A program made the translations under genes and the position numbers. From the NCBI GenBank assembly GCA_905202055.1, contig CAJKQK010000063.1, forward strand, positions 1 through 12,092: 12,092 nucleotides of DNA, given 5' to 3'. How positions within the stretch are numbered: position 1 is the stretch's first letter; the number at the start of each line of letters is the position of its first letter. Of this stretch, positions 7,300-12,092 are shown in pieces. Under the pieces are notes generated by a model that was not told where the DNA came from, made no database searches, and saw only the letters and a list, made by a program, of their open reading frames with translations. Source of the stretch: an uncultured Oxalobacter sp. (GTDB lineage: Bacteria; Pseudomonadota; Gammaproteobacteria; Burkholderiales; Burkholderiaceae_D).

Positions 7300-7731
7300 A
7301 TGAACTCCATTTTAGTCGTACCGGACACAAATGTCTGTCTGGACCTTTTCGTTTTCCGCGATCCCGCCATTAGAAAATTTTATGATGCCATCAAGGCGGA
7401 TATGTTTCACTTGATAACACGTAAGGATTGCCGCGAAGAATGGCTGCGTGTCCTGGAATATCCCAAATTGAATCTGAATGAAATCGAAAAAGAACGTTCA
7501 AAGCTGGAATTCGATGAATGCATTGAATTAATTGAACCTGAAAAACGCGATTACCATTTACTTCCTGTTTGTAGCGATAAAGATGACCAGAAATTTATGG
7601 AACTTGCTTTTGACGCCAGAGCGGGCGTCCTGATTACAAAAGACAAGGCTTTATTAAAACTGGCCCGTAAAAATACCCGTAACGGTTTTTTCCGCATAAT
7701 TACACCTGATCAATGGAAACAGCTCGTCTGA
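7300..7731 (+). CDS. PIN-domain protein, putative ribonuclease toxin component
   Basis: From ATG 7300 the product has 143 residues. The first strand and acidic residue are ILVVPDTNV (D9), followed by the helix with CREEW (E46/E47), the SDKDDQKFMELA segment (D95/D96) and LITKDKALL (D115). These fit the metal-binding acidic cluster of PIN nucleases, in particular the group annotated as putative toxin-antitoxin toxin component, PIN family (COG1569-like). The frame opens upstream, but the PIN fold begins at MNSILVVPD, so the longer start is unlikely. No Shine-Dalgarno is evident before 7300. No antitoxin-like gene is adjacent: the upstream neighbour is the broken yaaA, divergent with a 25-bp gap, and the downstream neighbour is an H-NS gene 275 bp away. 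It is therefore an orphan PIN protein; toxicity is not demonstrable from the sequence. Confidence 0.85.
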   Translation: MNSILVVPDTNVCLDLFVFRDPAIRKFYDAIKADMFHLITRKDCREEWLRVLEYPKLNLNEIEKERSKLEFDECIELIEPEKRDYHLLPVCSDKDDQKFMELAFDARAGVLITKDKALLKLARKNTRNGFFRIITPDQWKQLV

Positions 7732-7737
7732 ATAAGA

Positions 7738-7762
7738 GCTGAACAAGTCAGCCATTTATTTT
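7738..7762 (+). terminator. Weak stem-loop after the PIN gene
   Basis: GCTGA (7738-7742) and TCAGC (7748-7752) form a 5-bp stem with a 5-nt loop, six bases after the PIN stop codon. They are followed by a T-rich stretch (CATTTATTTT). The stem is short, so termination efficiency is uncertain. Confidence 0.35.
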
Positions 7763-7764
7763 GC

Positions 7765-7786
7765 ATGCCAATTAATTTAATGGCAT
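7765..7786. repeat. Near-perfect 22-bp palindrome upstream of the H-NS gene
   Basis: ATGCCA (7765-7770) and TGGCAT (7781-7786) flank an AT-only core whose halves also pair, with one unpaired A. The dyad suits a dimeric regulator's operator better than an RNA hairpin, because almost no loop remains. Its function is unknown. Confidence 0.4.
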
Positions 7787-7995
7787 TTCCACCTGTTACA
7801 AAGTGATTTCTTGATTAATGATAGAATAATCCTGACGAATCGGGGATTAAATGGTCAACAAAGACTTTATTTATTTAAAATGTAAAGATAGAATATATCC
7901 ATTAAAATAACTGAACCGTTATTTTACTTATTAAAAACATACACTGAAAGCTTGAGGATTCCGCTCTGGAATTTAAAAATTTTCGGATACTTGAC

Positions 7996-8000
7996 AGGGA
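7996..8000 (+). promoter_or_regulatory. Ribosome binding site of the H-NS gene
   Basis: AGGGA lies six bases before ATG 8007, a good Shine-Dalgarno at good spacing. It fixes the start of the downstream gene. Confidence 0.75.
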
Positions 8001-8006
8001 CAAATC

Positions 8007-8297
8007 ATGGCTACATACAAACAGTTGCAGGATCAGATAAAACAGCTTCAAAACGAAGCCGAAGAGTTACGTAAAAACGAATTATCCAATGCCATTTCTC
8101 AAATCAAAATGACCATGGCTGAATACGGAATCACACTGGCCGATCTTGGCTTCACCAATAAAAAGAAAACCGGTCGTGTACGTGCGCCACTGGCTCCCAA
8201 ATATCGCAATCCTGCAAGTGGTGAAACCTGGTCAGGCCGTGGCAAGGCTCCCAAATGGATCGACCCGAAAAATAAAGACAAATATCTTATTAAATAA
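8007..8297 (+). CDS. H-NS family nucleoid protein
   Basis: This 96-residue protein has the two-part layout of betaproteobacterial H-NS-like proteins. The N-terminal half (about residues 2-48) is an amphipathic, charged coiled coil for oligomerisation (MATYKQLQDQIKQLQ onward). A basic linker (51-66) leads to the C-terminal DNA-binding region KYRNPASGETWSGRGKAPKW (65-84), whose GRG core acts as an AT-hook-like element in the minor groove. It is shorter than E. coli H-NS (137 aa) but usual for this subgroup, where genomes often carry several copies. It is expected to bind AT-rich DNA and silence or organise it. A strong Shine-Dalgarno precedes it and a strong terminator lies about 70 bp after the stop, so it is probably monocistronic. 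Whether it is the main H-NS or an accessory paralogue cannot be told from this window. Confidence 0.93.
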   Translation: MATYKQLQDQIKQLQNEAEELRKNELSNAISQIKMTMAEYGITLADLGFTNKKKTGRVRAPLAPKYRNPASGETWSGRGKAPKWIDPKNKDKYLIK

Positions 8298-8366
8298 TTC
8301 CGGTTCAGATTATTAACTTATATCAAGTTTGATAAATAAGCGGTTTTATCTTTCGCTCTTATCTCC

Positions 8367-8393
8367 AAGGCCTGCCCAATTCAGGCCTTTTTT
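8367..8393 (+). terminator. Rho-independent terminator after the H-NS gene
   Basis: An 8-bp perfect GC-rich stem (AAGGCCTG at 8367-8374, CAGGCCTT at 8382-8389) with a 7-nt loop runs directly into six T residues (8388-8393). This is a textbook intrinsic terminator. Confidence 0.92.
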
Positions 8394-8845
8394 CATTCTT
8401 CATTTATTTCCCTTCCGACCAATAAGTCAAGGTTGCTTTTTTTCAATATTTTCCCTTTTTGATAGTTGACGCCATTGGCATGAGTAGCGGTATTTCTCAT
8501 ACCGTCATCACTAAAACTCTGCAGTCCATATACATGCCCCCCTGACAGAGGGATGAAAACAGCCAATCATTCTGCTGGCTTGATTAATCATTTTACTTCT
8601 CGTCAAAATTCTTTTCTGGAGATATGCGATCATCGATTGAAACCGCCACTCATCATCAAGATGAAGCCGGATTATTCCACAATAAACCGGACTCATCATT
8701 CATCTATTGATCTTGTATTCGTCCTTAACTGAATGGACAGTTTTGAAAAAGCGTGCCGGGTTATGAACCGTTTAATGCCAATCCGAATTAAAGACCTGTT
8801 TGTCTTTATTTGAAATTGCATTCTATTATTAAAGGCAGAATCAAA
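8394..8845. other. About 450 bp without a convincing gene, upstream of galU
   Basis: No frame here has both a good ribosome binding site and recognisable protein sequence. It holds a hairpin with a 6-bp stem (CGGTAT at 8488-8493, ATACCG at 8499-8504). It also holds a second hairpin at 8667-8690 (CCGG-A-TTATT, CCAC loop, AATAA-A-CCGG) bracketed by a 9-bp direct repeat ACTCATCAT (8648-8656 and 8691-8699). The galU promoter must lie in this stretch or read in from upstream, but no promoter matched well. It could encode a small RNA or a 5' untranslated regulator; this is not supported beyond the hairpins. Confidence 0.4.
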
Positions 8846-9835
8846 ATGACTTCTAGAAAAATCACCAAAGCTGTTTTTCCTGTTGCCGGCCTTGGAACGC
8901 GTTTTTTGCCAGCGACAAAAGCCAGCCCTAAAGAAATGCTTCCCGTCGTTGACAAACCATTGATCCAATATGCTGTCGAAGAAGCCGCAGCCGCAGGCAT
9001 TACCGAAATGATATTTGTCACCGGCCGCAATAAAAGAGCCATTGAAGATCATTTCGACAAGGCATACGAACTCGAAACGGAACTTTATGCCAAAAACAAG
9101 CAGACACTTCTGGACGTACTCAAAAAAATCAAGCCGAAAAATGTCGAATGCTATTTTGTCCGCCAAGCGGAAGCTTTGGGACTGGGCCATGCCGTTCTGT
9201 GCGCGGCCAGACTCGTGAGGGATGAACCATTTGCCGTCATTCTGGCGGACGACTTGCTGGACGCTGAAGTTCCTGTCATGCGACAAATGACCGAATTGTA
9301 TATGGAACAGGGCCACAGCATTATCGGTGTGGAAAAAATCAACATCGCCAAAAGCAGGGACTACGGCATGATTGCAGGCGAACCGGCAGACAAGCTTTTG
9401 AAAATCCATCATATTGTTGAAAAACCGGCTCCTGAAAATGCACCATCCAATCTGGGTGTCGTTGGCCGCTACATTCTCAATCCGGCTATTTTCACCCACT
9501 TGCGCAAACTCCGGCCTGGTAGTGGTGGCGAATTGCAACTGACGGATGCCATAGAATCACTTCTTGGGAGCGAACCGGTATTCGCCTATGAGTTCGACGG
9601 AGTCCGTTACGACTGTGGCAGCAAACTCGGTTACCTGAAAGCGACAGTCCAGTTTGCCCTGAAACATGAAGAAGTGGGCAGGGAATTCAGACAATTCCTT
9701 GACAGCCGTCCGCAGGATCAGATCAAAAAAAATTATTTCATGGCAACGACCGCTCTATCGGACATTGGCGACATCGGGACCTCCCGACTCGATAAAAATC
9801 CGCCTCAAAACTCTTTCCCGATCAATGCCGCCTGA
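8846..9835 (+). CDS. galU: UTP--glucose-1-phosphate uridylyltransferase
   Basis: GalU makes UDP-glucose from UTP and glucose-1-phosphate, for lipopolysaccharide, exopolysaccharide and galactose metabolism in the cytoplasm. ATG 8846 is chosen because the family N-terminus (ITKAVFPVAGLGTRFLPATK) follows directly, and AAAGG lies about ten bases upstream. A TTG start at 8812 or earlier would add residues foreign to the family. Visible motifs are the nucleotide-binding AGLGTRFLP (14-22), PKEMLPVVDKP (28-38), LGLGHAV (111-117), ADDLL (134-138), VEKP (191-194), GELQLTDA (228-235) and YDCGSK (255-260). The protein has 329 residues against about 290-302 for typical members. The extra length is a tail of about 39 residues after FLDSRPQ (residue 290) that I do not recognise. 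It is separated from pepN by a terminator, so it is probably a single-gene unit. Confidence 0.95.
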   Translation: MTSRKITKAVFPVAGLGTRFLPATKASPKEMLPVVDKPLIQYAVEEAAAAGITEMIFVTGRNKRAIEDHFDKAYELETELYAKNKQTLLDVLKKIKPKNVECYFVRQAEALGLGHAVLCAARLVRDEPFAVILADDLLDAEVPVMRQMTELYMEQGHSIIGVEKINIAKSRDYGMIAGEPADKLLKIHHIVEKPAPENAPSNLGVVGRYILNPAIFTHLRKLRPGSGGELQLTDAIESLLGSEPVFAYEFDGVRYDCGSKLGYLKATVQFALKHEEVGREFRQFLDSRPQDQIKKNYFMATTALSDIGDIGTSRLDKNPPQNSFPINAA

Positions 9836-9871
9836 TAATGAAAAAAAACTGAAAACAGTCTGACAACCCTG

Positions 9872-9912
9872 AAGATTCTTTTTGCCCCACCGGTGAAAAG
9901 AATCTTTTCATT
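9872..9912 (+). terminator. Rho-independent terminator after galU
   Basis: An 11-bp perfect inverted repeat (AAGATTCTTTT and AAAAGAATCTT, about 9872-9882 and 9896-9906) with a 13-nt loop is followed by TTCATTTAT. The A-rich and T-rich arms mean it could also work in the reverse direction. It lies about 37 bp after the galU stop; its left boundary may be off by one base. Confidence 0.8.
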
Positions 9913-9932
9913 TATAGCGGCAACCCCAGGCC

Positions 9933-9971
9933 TCATCATCCATGAAAACACATTCTGATGGATAATGATGA
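9933..9971. repeat. Stem-loop in the pepN leader
   Basis: ATCCAT (9938-9943) pairs with ATGGAT (9958-9963). The pairing extends after a 3-nt bulge by TCATC (9933-9937) with GATGA (9967-9971), enclosing a 14-nt loop. It sits about 100 bp before pepN. The structure is real in sequence but imperfect, and its function is unknown. No promoter was identified with confidence in this gap. Confidence 0.3.
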
Positions 9972-10071
9972 TATTGCATTGTCGTTGAACACGCTCTTCA
10001 GAAACAGGGCGACAGCGACATGAACATTTTTTACTGAAAAAACCGAACATTATTTGGAAACAGACAGCAAA

Positions 10072-12092
10072 ATGAACACAGAACAACCGGAAACCATTCA
10101 TCGTCTCGATTACACCGTACCGTCTTTTCTGGTCGAGCATATCGACCTTGTTTTCGACCTTGCCCCCTCCGCGACCAGCGTGTCCGCGACAACCGAACTC
10201 AGGCACAATCCGGCATCAGGCAGTCATGAAATCGTTTTAAACGGACAGGATCTTGAACTTGTCAAAATCGTCATGAATGGACGAAGACTGGAAAAACCGG
10301 ATTACGCGCTGGATCATGGTGAATTGCGTATCCCGAATGCCCCCGACAAAGTCACGCTGGTAATTGATACTCTTGTTCGCCCCGATAAAAACACATCCCT
10401 GATGGGATTGTATATTTCGAACGGGAATTTTTTCACCCAGTGCGAAGCTGAAGGATTCCGGAAAATCACCTACTATCCTGACCGTCCGGACGTGATGGCA
10501 AGTTATACGGTCACTCTGCTTGCCGACAAGGAAAAATATCCGATTCTCCTGTCCAACGGCAATCTTGTCGATGAAGGCGATTTGCCAAAAGGCCGTCATT
10601 TCGCAAAATGGGAAGACCCGTTCAAAAAACCGTCCTATCTGTTCGCTCTCGTTGCGGGCAATCTGGTGTGTCAGGAAGAAACATTCAGGCTTGCAGATGG
10701 CCGGGACGTGCTTTTGCAGGTCTGGGTCGAAGATGGCAATCTCGACAAGACGCCTCATGCGATGGAATCCCTGAAACACAGTATCGCGTGGGATGAAACG
10801 CGTTTCGGTCTGGAACTCGATCTTGACCGTTTCATGATCGTTGCCGTCAGCGACTTCAATATGGGCGCTATGGAAAACAAGGGTTTGAACATCTTCAACA
10901 CCCGTTACGTGCTTGCGAATCCGCGCATTGCAACCGATCAGGATTACGCCAACATCGAATCCGTCGTCGGTCATGAATACTTCCATAACTGGACAGGTGA
11001 CCGTGTTACCTGCCGTGACTGGTTCCAGCTCTCTTTAAAAGAAGGCCTCACCGTATTCCGAGATCAGGAATTTTCCGCCGACCGCACTGGCAGCGACTCA
11101 GGACGTGCTGTCAGGCGCATCGAAGATGTGCGCACGCTCCGTCAGGTCCAGTTTCCCGAAGATGCAGGCCCTATGGCCCATCCTGTCCGTCCCGATTCGT
11201 ATCAGGAAATCAACAACTTTTATACCGTCACGATTTATGAAAAAGGTGCTGAAGTCGTGCGCATGTACCAGACCCTTCTCGGACGGGACGGTTTCAAAAA
11301 GGGCATGGATCTTTATTTCAAACGCCATGACGGAAACGCCGTGACATGCGCCGATTTTCTGGCCGCGATGGCTGATGCGAATGGTCGCGACCTCTCCCAA
11401 TTCGAACTCTGGTACAGTCAGGCCGGAACACCCCGTGTCAAACTGGAAAGCGTTTACGACAGCCAGAACAAGGCCCTGTCGCTGACATTAAGCCAGACCT
11501 GTCCGCCAACCGCCGGGCAAGCAGACAAAAAACCTTTCCTGATCCCCGTAGCCATCGGTCTGCTGGATTCGAAAGGCAAGGGAATTCCCGTACGCGTCAA
11601 AGGATCTGACAAGGCATCCGATACCTGCGTTTTGGAGCTGACACAGGAAAAACAGACCTTCACACTGGTCGATGTACCGGAAAAACCGATCATTTCGGCC
11701 CTGCGCAACTTCTCCGCTCCCGTCATTCTTGAATTCGATCAGACAGACGAGGAACTGCTGCATCTGCTCTCCAGTGACACGGACAGTTTCAACCGTTGGG
11801 AAGCAGGACAACGACTCGCCATGCGCCGTCTGCTGAAACTCACCCGGGCCGTCCGTGAAAACAGGCCTCTTGCGCTGGATAAACCATTTATCGATGCCTT
11901 CCGCACCGTTCTGACAAACACCTCACTTGATCCGGCCTTGCGTGAACTCGCATTGACTCTTCCGGGTGAAACCATCATTGCTGAAAAAATGGATGAAGTC
12001 GATCCCCGCGCCATTCACGAGGCACGGCAATTTATGCGCACAACACTGGCAAAGACACTGGAGAAAGAGTGGCGGGAAGCCTACAGGGATAA
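10072..12092 (+). CDS. pepN: Aminopeptidase N, M1 zinc metallopeptidase (3'-truncated by window edge)
   Basis: PepN is a broad-specificity cytosolic aminopeptidase that finishes degradation of peptides released by ATP-dependent proteases. About 673 residues are visible of an expected 870 or so, and the frame is open to the right edge. The M1 hallmarks are present: the substrate-anchoring GAMEN (265-269), the zinc site HEYFH (301-305) with third ligand Glu324 in SLKEGLT, and the transition-state Tyr389 in YEKGAEV. Relative to E. coli PepN the numbering runs +4 up to the zinc site and +8 after a short insertion near DRTGSDSG. An in-frame TGA at 10021 limits the start, and ATG 10072 gives the usual family N-terminus with GGAAA about eleven bases upstream. 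The C-terminal helical domain is only partly inside the window. The identification is firm. Confidence 0.95.
   Translation, partial: MNTEQPETIHRLDYTVPSFLVEHIDLVFDLAPSATSVSATTELRHNPASGSHEIVLNGQDLELVKIVMNGRRLEKPDYALDHGELRIPNAPDKVTLVIDTLVRPDKNTSLMGLYISNGNFFTQCEAEGFRKITYYPDRPDVMASYTVTLLADKEKYPILLSNGNLVDEGDLPKGRHFAKWEDPFKKPSYLFALVAGNLVCQEETFRLADGRDVLLQVWVEDGNLDKTPHAMESLKHSIAWDETRFGLELDLDRFMIVAVSDFNMGAMENKGLNIFNTRYVLANPRIATDQDYANIESVVGHEYFHNWTGDRVTCRDWFQLSLKEGLTVFRDQEFSADRTGSDSGRAVRRIEDVRTLRQVQFPEDAGPMAHPVRPDSYQEINNFYTVTIYEKGAEVVRMYQTLLGRDGFKKGMDLYFKRHDGNAVTCADFLAAMADANGRDLSQFELWYSQAGTPRVKLESVYDSQNKALSLTLSQTCPPTAGQADKKPFLIPVAIGLLDSKGKGIPVRVKGSDKASDTCVLELTQEKQTFTLVDVPEKPIISALRNFSAPVILEFDQTDEELLHLLSSDTDSFNRWEAGQRLAMRRLLKLTRAVRENRPLALDKPFIDAFRTVLTNTSLDPALRELALTLPGETIIAEKMDEVDPRAIHEARQFMRTTLAKTLEKEWREAYRD

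Larger units (their letters stand above)
7732..8006 (+). promoter_or_regulatory. AT-rich leader and probable promoter region of the H-NS gene
   Basis: This 275-bp gap is visibly much richer in A and T than its neighbours. Besides the stem-loop and palindrome listed separately, it holds a 9-bp perfect inverted repeat (TAAAATAAC at 7903-7911, GTTATTTTA at 7918-7926, 6-nt loop). A possible promoter near the gene is TTGAGG (7952-7957) spaced about 16 bp from TAAAAA. AT-rich tracts of this kind are typical H-NS binding substrates, so autoregulation is plausible. The promoter boxes are weak matches. Confidence 0.35.

Noticed and set aside
7274..8297. Toxin-antitoxin or defence island made of PIN plus H-NS
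   Set aside because: The two genes are 275 bp apart with a stem-loop between them and no antitoxin-like protein; co-location alone does not make a system.
8511..8699. Minus-strand 62-codon frame in the galU upstream gap
   Set aside because: There is no ribosome binding site, no family resemblance, and it ends in the hairpin and direct-repeat region; it is likely chance.
8624..8710. Possible 28-residue small protein starting MRSSIETATHHQ
   Set aside because: GGAG is only two bases before the ATG, too close to act as a Shine-Dalgarno, and the sequence has no recognisable character.
8696..9538. Antisense open frame of about 280 codons opposite galU
   Set aside because: galU motifs are intact on the plus strand, and the antisense translation is a Phe-rich shadow with no domain.
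10237..10986. Antisense open frame of about 249 codons opposite pepN
   Set aside because: It overlaps the conserved PepN catalytic core, and the antisense product shows no coherent protein features.

Overview
The window looks like a chromosomal segment of a betaproteobacterium, most likely in the order Burkholderiales and possibly Oxalobacter or a close relative. The grounds are the style of the ParC, GalU and PepN proteins, a short H-NS of the type with a C-terminal TWSGRGKAPKW motif, a YDCG-type lipoprotein, and moderate GC with AT-rich gaps. The genus is inferred from remembered protein style, not from any search.

Layout from left to right. (1) The 3' part of parC (topoisomerase IV subunit A) is cut by the left edge. 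(2) A gap of about 170 bp holds a strong nested palindrome. (3) A large cytoplasmic PAS-PAS-PAS-GGDEF-EAL signalling gene follows. (4) A minus-strand pair, ridA-like then a small lipoprotein gene, runs convergently toward it. (5) A plus-strand conserved hypothetical gene has repeated GGACAAAA octamers in its leader. (6) yaaA on the minus strand is interrupted by a single in-frame TAA. (7) A PIN-domain gene is divergent from yaaA and only 25 bp away. (8) A very AT-rich leader with inverted repeats precedes an H-NS-family gene, which ends at a clear intrinsic terminator. (9) A gap of about 450 bp without a convincing gene lies before galU, which ends at a second terminator. (10) pepN (aminopeptidase N) runs off the right edge.

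Most of this is ordinary housekeeping sequence arranged as short transcription units, and I do not see a clear new multi-gene system. The most informative anomalies are four. The yaaA reading frame is intact except for one nonsense codon that replaces a conserved Tyr. The GGDEF-EAL protein keeps its diguanylate cyclase and I-site motifs but has lost at least two EAL catalytic residues. The lipoprotein coupled to ridA seems to lack the glycine-zipper core expected of its family. Several unexplained inverted repeats sit in gene leaders. No tRNA, rRNA, CRISPR array or intact insertion sequence was recognised.
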